From Acinetobacter sp. BY419 (GTDB taxonomy: Bacteria; Pseudomonadota; Gammaproteobacteria; Pseudomonadales; Moraxellaceae): a DNA stretch of 50,557 nt. The DNA lies in assembly GCF_019038395.1 (NCBI RefSeq), contig NZ_JAGFXZ010000025.1:1-50557 (forward strand). The letters are read 5' to 3'. Numbering within the stretch: position 1 is the first letter of the stretch; each line of letters begins with the position of its first letter. A program made the translations under genes and the position numbers. The notes beneath the pieces are model-generated. The model was given only the letters and a program-made list of their open reading frames with translations, made no database searches and had not been told where the DNA came from. Shown piece by piece: positions 1 to 9,043 of the stretch.

Positions 1-111
1 AGTCAACCAGTAATGCAGACTATTTTTAAACTTTCCTGCTAAAACCCAATCTCAACACTTCGTGCTAAGTTGCTGTTTTATCAGAAGTTTTAATCTTCAT
101 CACCGCCGATG

Positions 112-160
112 GATGTGCATTCTACAGTATTTCAGAGGGCTTGCAACACTTCTTGCAAAA
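112..160 (-). promoter_or_regulatory. Strong leftward promoter, rRNA-operon style
   Basis: Read on the minus strand there is a -35 TTGCAA (146-141), a 16-base spacer and a -10 TAGAAT (124-119), followed by a GC-rich discriminator. Upstream of it (about 160-330) the DNA is extremely AT-rich, like an UP element. The transcript would leave the window at position 1 after a leader of over 100 bases that has no ORF. This layout is what rRNA P1 promoters look like, so an rrn operon may lie just to the left. That identity is inferred; the 16S gene itself is not in the window. Confidence 0.5.
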
Positions 161-481
161 GTTTTTTATCGTGTGTTTATTTTATAAACCGACAAAAACA
201 TAAACAATTGTTTTTTATAAAAAAATTATTTTAATTATTTTTTATTTTTATGTACCTGAGATAAAAAATACCACTAAAACAACCATAAAACATTGTTTTA
301 ATTAAATTTATTTAAAAAAAGTATTGATCACATTATTCTTATTGCTTAAGGTGTATTCAATTCTTGTATTATTCTTCACCAAGCTGGCGTTTATATACAC
401 GAAATTTATTTTATTTGGTCTTCTGTCCACAGATAGACGGTCTATTTAAATGGGATTAAATAAATTCCAAAGTGAAAAATT

Positions 482-513
482 AAAAAGCCACTGCTCTTAG
501 CAATGGCTTTTTT
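482..513 (-). terminator. Intrinsic terminator of the copper receptor gene
   Basis: A stem of AAAAGCCA and TGCT against AGCA and TGGCTTTT with one mismatch, flanked by A and T runs, lies just after the stop codon of the minus-strand receptor gene at 531. It would work in both directions. Confidence 0.75.
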
Positions 514-530
514 AAAATAGTGGACAACAA

Positions 531-2561
531 TTAGAATTTCATACTGATTCTTGCCCAGTAATTCCGTCCGATATTATTAAATTGCTCATTAGCAGCAAAT
601 CCAAAACCGGAACTGCCCATCTTGTTTAAATGCTCGGCATAGGTGCGATCCAGTACGTTATCGACACCCACAGAAAGATCCATGCTGTCGTTCACATGAT
701 ATGTACCATTTAAAGATAGAGTACCAAAACCTGCACTTTTCTTAAGATCATAACCAACAATATTTCCTTCACGCTCACTAATCCGGTTTTGGCCATCCAC
801 CAAACGCCAGTAAGCACCCAAAGTATAGTTATCCTGGATATAACGTAAATTCACCCGAGTCTCTAAAGGTGAAATCTGTGGCAACGGCGTATTATCAGTG
901 GTATTTTCACCCCAGGCATACATCGCACTCACCTCAGCTTGAATCGCATCAGTAAACTGATACCCGATTCCGACTTCTGCTCCTGCTATTGTCGCATCTA
1001 CATTTCGGCTATGTGCCTCTAGCATTCCCATATTGCCTGTTGGCAAGTAAGTCGTGAGGATGTAATCATTGATCACGCCAGCATATGCAGATGCCCATGA
1101 ACTGAAATTACCATGTTCATGCTGGTACCCAATATCAAGCTGTAAAGTTTTTTCAGTATCTATGCTCTTAAAGGTATTTGGATTACCATTGCCTGATTTT
1201 GGGCTAAACAGCTCCCAGTAATCCGGCATACGTTCGACATAACCAAGCCCAATATAGGTCTTGCCATCATCATGATCTGGATGATGATTTTCAAAACGCA
1301 AAAAAGCGCTTGGTAAAGTTTCTTTACGCTCCTGGTTTGACTCGACTGCTTCTACTTTGACCTGATCCAGACGCAGCCCAGAAACCAGCTTATTATTATC
1401 ACTAACCTGATAACTCAGCTCACCAAAACCACCAATCGACTGGAATTCCATATCTTTAGTACGGGGCTTATCTTGATATGGTGTCATCAGATTTCCGTTA
1501 CGTTTGGTATGTTGATTATTCTGGCTATCGACACCGGTAATCAGCTGTAGCCTATCCCATTCATTGGTCATTGCCATACGAGCATTCAATGTTTTACGCG
1601 CCACATTGGTGGCCATAGGCATACTCATCATACCGCCTGGCTTGAATTCGCGCAGACTATAGTTATCCATGACATGGTCATTAAAATTGTAGTTCACCTG
1701 CGCTTCAATTTTCTTGATCACATCGGCAACATTTCTCTTTTCAACACGCAAACCCAGACTTTCACGGGCAAACTTGGAACCATCCATTGCACGGCCGGCA
1801 TACACAGCTTCACCATCTGCCTTGCCCCCGGTCAGCTCTACCCAGGTATCTGCATCCGGCGTCCATCCCAAAGCCAGATCCGCATTCCAGCGCTCCCAAT
1901 CTGAAGGCACAGTCGTACCATCACCATCTTGATAGCTATTCGATACCGAACGGTTGGTATTCAGCCGGATATATTTCTGCGCATCACCTGCTGCGACTTC
2001 GACATTATGATCAAGACGTCCAAAGGAACCCATCAAGACACTGGCCTGACCGCGATAGTGATGATCTGCATCAAACTGTTCCGGAGTACGTTCGAAAATA
2101 ACCGTTGCAGCAGAGCCGGTATTGGCATACTGAACCGTTTGCGGGCCTTTAATTACCGAGATCTGATCATAACTTTCCGGTGAAATATAAGAGGTTGTCG
2201 AATCCATCCGGCTTGGACAGGCACCCAGGTTTTCCGTGCCATCGGTCAGGATTTTAATCCTTGAACCAAACATACCGCGGAAGGTTACATCCCCATTGGT
2301 TCCAGCCCCACTATTGACTGAACTAAAACCCACAATACTTTGCAGATAATCAGCACCATCACTAGCAGGAATGGGTTGGATCGGCTGTTTAGGATCTGCG
2401 CGGACAATCAGTCCGTTGGCATCATTGCCTGCTGCCGAGGTCACAACAATCGGGGCCAACGTCTGTACCGGGATAGCATCACTGGCCATCACCACCGAAG
2501 AATAACAAGCAACACAAATCGCAGCCGCAAGAGGCTGTAAAAAAAATTGAGGCTGAGCCAT
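531..2561 (-). CDS. oprC: TonB-dependent copper receptor (OprC/NosA type)
   Basis: Outer-membrane beta-barrel receptor, 676 residues, for energised uptake of copper or a copper ligand. A signal peptide (about 1-26) is followed by a TonB-box-like APIVV at 36-40, a plug domain (about 50-160) with the GPQTVQYANTGSA segment, and a barrel ending in aromatic F (...ISMKF), as expected for BAM-dependent insertion. C115 and M119 form a CxxxM pair, the arrangement known to bind copper in Pseudomonas OprC, and a methionine-rich stretch (PGGMMSMPM) lies in a barrel loop. The upstream neighbour on the same strand is a His-rich DUF2946 protein, a frequent partner of copper receptors. The start ATG at 2561 has a GAGAT-type ribosome site. 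Family assignment is firm; the exact ligand is inferred. Confidence 0.88.
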   Translation of the reverse strand: MAQPQFFLQPLAAAICVACYSSVVMASDAIPVQTLAPIVVTSAAGNDANGLIVRADPKQPIQPIPASDGADYLQSIVGFSSVNSGAGTNGDVTFRGMFGSRIKILTDGTENLGACPSRMDSTTSYISPESYDQISVIKGPQTVQYANTGSAATVIFERTPEQFDADHHYRGQASVLMGSFGRLDHNVEVAAGDAQKYIRLNTNRSVSNSYQDGDGTTVPSDWERWNADLALGWTPDADTWVELTGGKADGEAVYAGRAMDGSKFARESLGLRVEKRNVADVIKKIEAQVNYNFNDHVMDNYSLREFKPGGMMSMPMATNVARKTLNARMAMTNEWDRLQLITGVDSQNNQHTKRNGNLMTPYQDKPRTKDMEFQSIGGFGELSYQVSDNNKLVSGLRLDQVKVEAVESNQERKETLPSAFLRFENHHPDHDDGKTYIGLGYVERMPDYWELFSPKSGNGNPNTFKSIDTEKTLQLDIGYQHEHGNFSSWASAYAGVINDYILTTYLPTGNMGMLEAHSRNVDATIAGAEVGIGYQFTDAIQAEVSAMYAWGENTTDNTPLPQISPLETRVNLRYIQDNYTLGAYWRLVDGQNRISEREGNIVGYDLKKSAGFGTLSLNGTYHVNDSMDLSVGVDNVLDRTYAEHLNKMGSSGFGFAANEQFNNIGRNYWARISMKF

Positions 2562-2631
2562 TTTTATCTCACTAAATACAAAAACTAAGCACGGCTTGAG
2601 TCAATCAAGACCCAAACTGAAAAATGCAGAT

Positions 2632-3048
2632 TTATGCAGATAGTGGTGGCGCTCGCCCCTGAGGAATTAAGAAAAGTTGCTGTAGAACAAACCAGACATG
2701 CTTGAAGGTTTTTTGATAAGCAATTAAACGTACATGAATCCGATCAAGTACCTGCTTGATGTCCAGGTCAGGTGGCAACACCAGATTTGCGTAGACAGTA
2801 CAGTACTGACACTGATGATTGGCATCATGATGGTCATGTGAAGTATGCATCGCCTGTACAGACGGCGTGGCATGTTCGGCAGCACTATGATGATGGGCGT
2901 GGGTATCTGTGCTTATAAAAAGTGCACGCGTGATGGTTTCACAGACCGGCGCAACCTGATATTGCAGCGGTAACAAAGGCTGTAAAAATACAGCAATCTG
3001 TAGAAACACAGCTGCACATGCCAGTAGCAGCCCACCTCGTAACAACAC
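2632..3048 (-). CDS. DUF2946 His-rich protein, copper-associated
   Basis: Small protein of 138 residues with an N-terminal hydrophobic segment (about 5-30; membrane anchor or signal). A His-rich middle (THAHHH, HTSHDHHDANH) leads into CQYC at about 80-83, and a second hydrophobic segment follows. This is the pattern of the DUF2946 family, often encoded beside TonB-dependent copper receptors. The CxxC and histidines suggest periplasmic metal binding. The start is GTG, preceded by AGGG seven bases upstream. It sits 70 bases upstream of the receptor gene on the same strand, so co-transcription is likely. Biochemical role unknown. Confidence 0.75.
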   Translation of the reverse strand: MLLRGGLLLACAAVFLQIAVFLQPLLPLQYQVAPVCETITRALFISTDTHAHHHSAAEHATPSVQAMHTSHDHHDANHQCQYCTVYANLVLPPDLDIKQVLDRIHVRLIAYQKTFKHVWFVLQQLFLIPQGRAPPLSA

Positions 3049-3081
3049 AGATCAACCCTAAAATGTGCTCGCGCCCAGTAT

Positions 3082-3111
3082 AACAAAGCCCAATCACAAT
3101 TGGGCTTTGTT
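3082..3111 (-). terminator. Intrinsic terminator after def
   Basis: A perfect 13-base stem (AACAAAGCCCAAT / ATTGGGCTTTGTT) with loop CACA lies 30 bases after the def stop codon, separating def from the copper module. Confidence 0.75.
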
Positions 3112-3141
3112 AATCATGAAAATGGACTAAAGAAGTAGATC

Positions 3142-3672
3142 CTAGCGTTTAATCGCAACTTTTTCTTTATTACGCTGGCGTACCAGCTTTTCAACTTTTT
3201 CACGTGCACGTTGACGTTTCAAAGGCGATAAATAATCGACAAACAATTTACCATTTAAGTGATCCATTTCATGTTGGATGCACACAGCGAGAAGTCCGTC
3301 AGCCTCTAGCTCAAATGCTTGACCTTCCAGATTAATTGCGTGAATTTTTACACGTGACGGACGATCAACTTTATCGTATATTTGAGGAACTGATAGACAG
3401 CCTTCTTCGTAGGGCTGCGTTTCTTCAGTCAATGGTGTGATTTTGGGGTTAATAAACACCATCGGTTGATCTTTATTTTCAGACAGATCCATAACAATCA
3501 GCTGAATATGACGATCCACCTGAGTCGCGGCAAGTCCGATACCTGGTGCTTCATACATGGTTTCAAACATATCTGCAGCGAGCTGACGAATTTCATCAGT
3601 CACTTCTTCGACAGGTTGTGCAATGGTACGAAGACGGGGATCCGGGAAACTTAAAATAGGTAATAAGGCCAT
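3142..3672 (-). CDS. def: Peptide deformylase
   Basis: Removes the formyl group from the N-terminal methionine of new proteins. At 176 residues it is normal length for a type I enzyme. All three family motifs are present: GIGLAATQ (44-51), EGCLS with metal ligand C92, and HEMDH with ligands H134 and H138 and catalytic E135. The gene faces away from LysM protein, dprA and tsaC, the same neighbourhood (def, smf/dprA, yrdC/tsaC) as in E. coli, although here def is on the opposite strand. No fmt is adjacent. Confidence 0.97.
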   Translation of the reverse strand: MALLPILSFPDPRLRTIAQPVEEVTDEIRQLAADMFETMYEAPGIGLAATQVDRHIQLIVMDLSENKDQPMVFINPKITPLTEETQPYEEGCLSVPQIYDKVDRPSRVKIHAINLEGQAFELEADGLLAVCIQHEMDHLNGKLFVDYLSPLKRQRAREKVEKLVRQRNKEKVAIKR

Positions 3673-3792
3673 ACTGCGTCCTCAATTATGCCATTGATCA
3701 AAAAACCAAATGAAGGGAATGCTTCATCAAAAAAATGTGTGTAAGATCGTTATTATAACGCAACTACGCACATAATTTTAGGAATTATGATA

Positions 3793-4947
3793 ATGAAAAA
3801 GGTTTTGAAAGGCATGCCATTTTTTAGTGCCTTGGGGTTTAAAAATCAGATGCTGGCACTTGCCGTCTGTGTTGGCGTCAGTATGGGGACCATTCATTCT
3901 GCCGAAGCAGCACCTGCACGCAACGTCAATCCACCAGCATTGAAAGCCAATGCACCGAACGTTTATGTGGTGAAAAAAGGTGATACGCTTTGGGATATCT
4001 CAAAACGCTTCCTGAAAAATCCGGTGCGCTGGCCAGAAATCTGGGCCAGCAACAAGCACGTGAAAAATCCGCACTGGATTTTCCCGGGCGACCGCCTGTT
4101 AATGTGTGATTACCAGGGCCGTCCGATTATTGGTAAAGATGAAGGTGATGGTTGTGAAGGTATTATCAGCCGCTATCTGGGCAGCACCTCTTTGCAACCT
4201 CAGATTCGGGTTGAATCTTTAAACAATACCATTCCAGTGATTCCATTAGAACATATCAAGCAATGGCTAGAACGCTATACCTTGATGGCACCTGGTTCAG
4301 TTCAAGGCACCCCGTACATTCTTGGAACTGCAGATCAGCGAGTACTGGCAGGCAAAGGCCAAAAAGTGTATGTACGTGGTAACGGTCTGGTCGTGGGTCA
4401 ACGCTATGCCGTTTATCGTGAAGCTGAACCTTATGTATTTACGGATGCGAATGGCAAGAAATATACTGCTGCACTCGAGCTGCAACAGGTGGCATCTGGT
4501 ATTGCAGTACGTAGCGAAGGTGATGTGACCACACTTGAACTGACTGACAGTTACAATGCAGAAGTGCGTCGTGGTGACCGCGTATTAGCTGAATACGACC
4601 CGATGTTACCGACTCTGTTCTATCCAACCAATGCAGAAAATATTGTGTCTGGTGGTCAGATTGTGCGTGTACTGGGGTCGATTGGTACAGCAGCACGTCA
4701 TAGTGTAGTTACCATTGACCGTGGTACGACACATGGAGTTCAGACGGGTCATGTCTTTAGTGTAAACCAGAAAGGTGAAGTAGTGACTGATCCGAAGACT
4801 AAAGAACGTGTGCAATTACCAGGTGAGCGTATTGGTCAGGTGATGGTCTTTAAAGCCTTCGATCAATTAAGCTATGCCTATGTGCTGGAAAGTGAATTAC
4901 CCATCAAGATTGGTGCAGGGATTCAACCACCCCTTTTAGATGAATAA
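3793..4947 (+). CDS. LysM-domain secreted protein
   Basis: Protein of about 384 residues. A long N-terminal signal sequence ends near SAEAAPA. A single LysM domain follows (about 55-110): YVVKKGDTLWDISKRF ... PEIWASNKHVKNPHWIFPGDRL, the peptidoglycan-binding fold. The remaining ~270 residues are conserved in gammaproteobacterial LysM proteins encoded next to dprA but have no assigned function. The start at 3793 is chosen because AGGAA (3780-3784) then sits at a good distance; the ATG at 3787 is too close. It lies 59 bases upstream of dprA in the same direction, probably one operon. Confidence 0.85.
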   Translation: MKKVLKGMPFFSALGFKNQMLALAVCVGVSMGTIHSAEAAPARNVNPPALKANAPNVYVVKKGDTLWDISKRFLKNPVRWPEIWASNKHVKNPHWIFPGDRLLMCDYQGRPIIGKDEGDGCEGIISRYLGSTSLQPQIRVESLNNTIPVIPLEHIKQWLERYTLMAPGSVQGTPYILGTADQRVLAGKGQKVYVRGNGLVVGQRYAVYREAEPYVFTDANGKKYTAALELQQVASGIAVRSEGDVTTLELTDSYNAEVRRGDRVLAEYDPMLPTLFYPTNAENIVSGGQIVRVLGSIGTAARHSVVTIDRGTTHGVQTGHVFSVNQKGEVVTDPKTKERVQLPGERIGQVMVFKAFDQLSYAYVLESELPIKIGAGIQPPLLDE

Positions 4948-5006
4948 AATATTTGTCTAAGTAAAAAACTCAATAATAAGAAGACACCCATATTATAGGT
5001 CTCAAT

Positions 5007-6146
5007 ATGCTGAACCCGTTATCACGCGCGCAACTGGAAACAATTACGTTATGGTATCTGGTTCAGCATTCTCTTTCGAGTTTCCATAAAATCAGTCAAC
5101 ACTATGCCGAACTGGAGAATGCCATTCAGCCGGACCAAGTACCCGTCTGGCAGGCGCTCGGCATTCATGCCAATCATGTGCAGCGCTTAAAAGAGTTACA
5201 TCTACCGGAAGCACAACAGAAATTTCAGCGTTGTCTGCAGCAGATCCAGCAGGATAGCGATTTTATTTTGTTGCACAGCGACCCGCATTATCCGCAGCAG
5301 TTACATCCTTATGCAGATAAACCACCGATCATTTTTGGTCAGGGTAAACCCGATACCCTGCTTCAGGCACAGATTGCGATTGTGGGTAGTCGCAAGCCCA
5401 GCCCGCATGGCCGGCAAGTGGCCTATGATTTTGCTTTTTATTTAAGTGAACAGGGTTTTTATATCAATAGCGGTCTGGCCCATGGCATTGATGAAGCTGC
5501 GCATCGGGCTGCTCTACAGCATCAAGGGACTATTGCGGTGATGGCCACTGGTCTGGATCAAACTTACCCGTCACAACACCAGTCACTGCGCCAGCAAATT
5601 ATTGAGCATGACGGTGCTGTTATCAGTGAATTTTTGCCAGATACGCTTCCTTTGCAACACCATTTTCCACGACGTAACCGAATAGTCAGCGGTTTAAGCC
5701 TAGGCGTCATTGTGGCAGAAGCTGCGTTAAAAAGTGGTTCCCTCATTACCGCCAAACTGGCGGCTGAGCAAGGCAAAACTGTTTTTGCCATTCCGGGACA
5801 TATTTACAGCGACCATCATCAGGGCTGCCATCAACTGATTCGTGAAGGCGCGATCCTGATTGACCACCCGCAGCAGGTGATAGAAGAACTGGCACTGGCC
5901 ACACAGTGGCAAGCTTTGGAAAACACCACCAGACGAGAAATTGCTGAAACAGAATCGCCGCAGATTCCACCGCATCTGCTCAGTCTTTATAATCAGCTGG
6001 ACTGGGTGGGACAGAGCCTGGATCAGTTGGGTACGCAGTTGCAACAGGAGGTGTCTGCTCTGACCAGCCAACTGATGGAACTCGAATTACTCGGGTTTTG
6101 TACCCAGCAGGCCGGTCTGTATCTACGTTGTCGTATTCTTAAATAA
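5007..6146 (+). CDS. dprA: DNA-processing protein DprA (Smf)
   Basis: Loads RecA onto incoming single-stranded DNA during natural transformation. The protein has 379 residues, with an N-terminal SAM-like extension (about 1-80), a central Rossmann-like DNA-binding fold (about 120-300) and a C-terminal winged-helix-like tail (about 315-379). Hallmarks are IVGSRKPSPHG, SGLAHGIDEAAH, HFPRRNRIVSGLS and GSLITAKLAAEQGKTVFAIPG. An intact gene fits the transformability of Acinetobacter. It is followed 41 bases later by tsaC. Confidence 0.95.
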   Translation: MLNPLSRAQLETITLWYLVQHSLSSFHKISQHYAELENAIQPDQVPVWQALGIHANHVQRLKELHLPEAQQKFQRCLQQIQQDSDFILLHSDPHYPQQLHPYADKPPIIFGQGKPDTLLQAQIAIVGSRKPSPHGRQVAYDFAFYLSEQGFYINSGLAHGIDEAAHRAALQHQGTIAVMATGLDQTYPSQHQSLRQQIIEHDGAVISEFLPDTLPLQHHFPRRNRIVSGLSLGVIVAEAALKSGSLITAKLAAEQGKTVFAIPGHIYSDHHQGCHQLIREGAILIDHPQQVIEELALATQWQALENTTRREIAETESPQIPPHLLSLYNQLDWVGQSLDQLGTQLQQEVSALTSQLMELELLGFCTQQAGLYLRCRILK

Positions 6147-6187
6147 GGTTCACAATAGCGCTTTGTTGTTTGATATAAGGTATTCAC

Positions 6188-6757
6188 ATGATCACTACCT
6201 CTGTTGCCGAAGCAGCAGCATGGCTTAAAGACGGACAAGTCTTGGCATATCCCACAGAGGCTGTTTGGGGCTTGGGTTGCGACCCGTATAATGAACAGGC
6301 ATTTCATCAGATTTTAGAATTGAAGCAGCGTCCGATTGAAAAAGGCGTGATTCTGCTGGCAGCGCATCTTTCACAGGTAGAACATCTGTTGCAGGATTTG
6401 ACCGAAGAAATACGTGAAAAAGTGATTGCATCCTGGAGCAATGACAGACCCGCTGAACGCGCCACTACCTGGCTACTTCCCGCCCATAAAGAAATTCCTG
6501 ACTGGATTAAAGGTCAACATCCCAAAGTGGCTGTCCGGGTAACGAATCACCCACTCTGCGTGGCATTGTGTCAGGCTTTTGGGGGTTTTATTGTTTCAAC
6601 CAGTGCCAATCCTGCCGGTATGGAACCTGCCCGTTCACTTCAGGAAGCAATCCGCTATTTTGATCAAAAGCTGAATTATCTGAATGGCGATCTTGGTTTA
6701 AGCCAGCAACCGAGCCGGATTATTGATGCGGTAAGTGGTGCAGTTATTCGTGACTGA
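6188..6757 (+). CDS. tsaC: Threonylcarbamoyl-AMP synthase
   Basis: Makes L-threonylcarbamoyladenylate from threonine, bicarbonate and ATP for the t6A37 modification of ANN-decoding tRNAs. The 189-residue length matches the short TsaC (YrdC/RimN) form without the Sua5 extension. The YrdC signature is seen in YPTEAVWGLGCDPYN, the ELKQRPIEKG segment and GFIVSTSANPAG. It is the last gene of the LysM-dprA-tsaC run. Confidence 0.94.
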   Translation: MITTSVAEAAAWLKDGQVLAYPTEAVWGLGCDPYNEQAFHQILELKQRPIEKGVILLAAHLSQVEHLLQDLTEEIREKVIASWSNDRPAERATTWLLPAHKEIPDWIKGQHPKVAVRVTNHPLCVALCQAFGGFIVSTSANPAGMEPARSLQEAIRYFDQKLNYLNGDLGLSQQPSRIIDAVSGAVIRD

Positions 6758-7188
6758 GTCCTGTCAAATTTAGCCGGAACACTCAAGCCCGACTAAAGTT
6801 TTAAGACAAAAAAAAGCTCAGCCATATAGGGATGGTTGAGCATAAAAAGGATGTGCATAAATCACATCCAGAGGGTTCAGAAAATCTCTGGGAGTCTGAT
6901 AAAACAAGGATTATTTTGCTTGATCATTCTCGATGGGCGCATTATGAAAGAAACCGGGTATAACAACAAGTACAATAAAACAATCGAATAATACATATTA
7001 ACTATTAACAACCAACAACTTTTAACCACTATTCAAAATATCTTGCTCATTCCATTCTGTTTTTAAAATAAAGCGATAATTTTCTATTTATTTTCTCAGT
7101 TGAAAATTCATATTTAACAGGTGATTTCTATTAAAAATACCCGTTCGACTGATCAATATTTAAACAATTAAGGTTTTTAAAAACTGAT
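6758..7188. other. Gene-free stretch with clustered hairpins
   Basis: No convincing coding sequence. Three stem-loops lie close together at 6816-6841, 6849-6869 and 6868-6892. The rest is AT-rich. The hairpins may belong to the 3' end of the leftward EamA transcript or to a separate small RNA on the minus strand. Confidence 0.5.
6807..6841 (-). terminator. Intrinsic terminator, leftward
   Basis: The stem GCTCAGCCAT / ATGGTTGAGC (6816-6841, one G-T pair) is followed on the minus strand by nine U residues (6815-6807). It is about 350 bases past the EamA stop codon, so it ends either a long 3' leader or an unannotated short transcript. Confidence 0.7.
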
Positions 7189-8109
7189 TTACTCTCTTAT
7201 TACCTGGCTTCTCCCGGGGTATTGCGCCCATAAAACGCCCAGTAAAATGATACCGCCACCAATACTGTGATACATGGTCCAGGCTTCGCCCAGCCATAAA
7301 TACGCCACCACTGCGGTAAAGACCGGCATCAGGTTCATAAAAATACTGCTGCGGTTGGGACCCAGTTGCTGTACCGCCATCATCCAGAACAAGGGTGCGG
7401 CAATAGAAGGAAAAATGCCCGCATAAATAATACTGGCCGCATTATCGCTATTGATGCTGTCCAGACCTAAATAAAGTACCAAAGGAATATGATAAAGAAA
7501 GGCTATAAAAATCTGGACATACAGACTCAGTAAGAGTGGAATCTGAATCTGCCATTTTTTCAGCAATACGCCATAGCAGGCATAGAAAAATACCGCAATT
7601 AACATCAGCAGATCGCCGATATAGCTTTCACCCACACTTAAAAACTGCAAGCCCTGTCCTTGTGCCATGACATACATCAGGCCTAGAAAAGACAATATAC
7701 TGCCCAGCACCGCAGCTTGGGTGGGACGAATTTTTAAAATGAAAATTCCGACAATAATGGTAAAAATAGGAATAAAGGCATTGATCAGGCCCATATTAGT
7801 CGCAGTGGTATAGTGTGCTGAGCTGTAGGCCAACCCCTGATACAGCACCATTCCCAACGCACTTAAAATGGCAAAATGCCCGAGGTGTGGCCGGATCTGC
7901 GGCCAGGCGGCTTTGACTCGGGGCAGCATGAATGGGGTTAAAATCAATAATGCCAAGGCCCAGCGGTAAAAACTGATACTGATGGGAGAAATATAATCTG
8001 CCACATAACGGGTGACCGTCATATTCAGAGACCAAATCAAAACCGCTGCCAGTGGCAAAGCCATTGCCCACCAGACTACCTTTTGTTGCTGTGTCATACC
8101 TTCATCCAT
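7189..8109 (-). CDS. EamA/DMT-family transporter
   Basis: Inner-membrane protein of 306 residues with ten predicted hydrophobic helices in two EamA repeats of about 140 residues each. Typical features are the first-helix segment IWSLNMTVTRY, the FYRWALALL segment of helix 2 and the LGEAWTMYHSIGGGIILLGV end. The family exports metabolites or amino acids; the substrate cannot be told from sequence. The ATG at 8109 is taken as start; the ATG at 8097 is an alternative with GGATGAAGG just upstream. Transcribed alone. Confidence 0.88.
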   Translation of the reverse strand: MDEGMTQQQKVVWWAMALPLAAVLIWSLNMTVTRYVADYISPISISFYRWALALLILTPFMLPRVKAAWPQIRPHLGHFAILSALGMVLYQGLAYSSAHYTTATNMGLINAFIPIFTIIVGIFILKIRPTQAAVLGSILSFLGLMYVMAQGQGLQFLSVGESYIGDLLMLIAVFFYACYGVLLKKWQIQIPLLLSLYVQIFIAFLYHIPLVLYLGLDSINSDNAASIIYAGIFPSIAAPLFWMMAVQQLGPNRSSIFMNLMPVFTAVVAYLWLGEAWTMYHSIGGGIILLGVLWAQYPGRSQVIRE

Positions 8110-8288
8110 GAGTCGCTGGTCTTGTTATTCAGCTGTGCCTATTCGCGCATTCTAGCATAATAGATTTTTCACATAATATTGAGGCAATTTACAGCTTTAA
8201 GTAAATGCGCTCACCTGTTACTACTTGTACTGCAACCGAATACCCGTTAAAACAAATACCGATTCAGTCGCAATAAACAGGAAATCTA

Positions 8289-8834
8289 ATGACTCGCTCT
8301 GTATATGACATTCCGGTCAAAACCATTCAAGGCAATGACATCACACTGAACCAATATCAAGGCAAAGTTTTGCTCATTGTAAATACTGCATCAAAGTGTG
8401 GTCTTACCCCACAATATGAAGGTTTGGAAAAACTGTATAAGGAAAAGAAAGACCAAGGACTTGAGATTTTAGGTTTTCCGGCTAACAATTTCTTGGCTCA
8501 GGAACCGGGTTCTGACGAAGAAATTCAGGAATTCTGTTCACTCAATTACCAAGTGGATTTTCCGCTATTTTCTAAAATTTCGGTTGCCGGTGAAGATAAG
8601 CACCCGCTTTATCAAACCTTGACTCAAGCCATACCAGAACGTATTGGTGAAGGTCCGTGGTGGAAAGATCTGGTTGATTATGGTTTAACCCCAAATCCTA
8701 AACCTGAAGTGCTGTGGAACTTTGAAAAATTCCTAGTGAATAAAGAGGGTGAAGTGGTGGCGCGTTTCGCACCGGACATTACTGCAGATGATGCACGCAT
8801 TGTTGATGCCGTGAATGCAGAACTTGCCAAATAA
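8289..8834 (+). CDS. Glutathione peroxidase-family thiol peroxidase
   Basis: Cysteine-type glutathione/thioredoxin peroxidase of 181 residues that reduces hydrogen and organic peroxides. NTASKCG carries the peroxidatic cysteine, and WNFEKF supplies the Trp and Asn of the catalytic tetrad. The loop usually written FPCNQF is here FPANNF, so the second cysteine is absent and the tetrad Gln position is Asn, a variation that occurs among bacterial members. AGGAA lies just upstream of the start. A terminator follows directly, so it is a single-gene unit. Confidence 0.9.
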   Translation: MTRSVYDIPVKTIQGNDITLNQYQGKVLLIVNTASKCGLTPQYEGLEKLYKEKKDQGLEILGFPANNFLAQEPGSDEEIQEFCSLNYQVDFPLFSKISVAGEDKHPLYQTLTQAIPERIGEGPWWKDLVDYGLTPNPKPEVLWNFEKFLVNKEGEVVARFAPDITADDARIVDAVNAELAK

Positions 8835-8850
8835 TCCATAAAAGTCATAT

Positions 8851-8884
8851 AAGCATCTACACATAATGTAGATGCTTACTTTTT
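8851..8884 (+). terminator. Terminator after glutathione peroxidase gene
   Basis: The 11-base perfect stem AAGCATCTACA / TGTAGATGCTT is followed by ACTTTTT. Confidence 0.8.
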
Positions 8885-9043
8885 CAAATTAAAAACATTA
8901 ATTTAAATTAATGAAAATCTACCTTCCCTACTTCATATTTCATCCTTTATTTTAATTATTCAACAACACTTCATCCGCGATTTATCAATTACTTAGCAAT
9001 ATAGTGAACGCATAAACCAACCGCCATGAACACAAGGTGAAGT

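Larger units (their letters stand above)
1..530. other. Gene-free AT-rich stretch
   Basis: No credible coding region on either strand. It holds the leftward promoter and its leader (about 1-150), a very AT-rich segment (about 160-330), and at the right end the terminator of the copper receptor gene. Confidence 0.6.

Noticed and set aside
3200..3220. Partial parS-like TTTTTCACGTGCACG in def
   Set aside because: Only one half-site matches; explained by coding sequence.
6879..6944. 21-codon minus-strand ORF over the hairpin region after tsaC
   Set aside because: No ribosome site and overlaps predicted stems; treated as non-coding structure.
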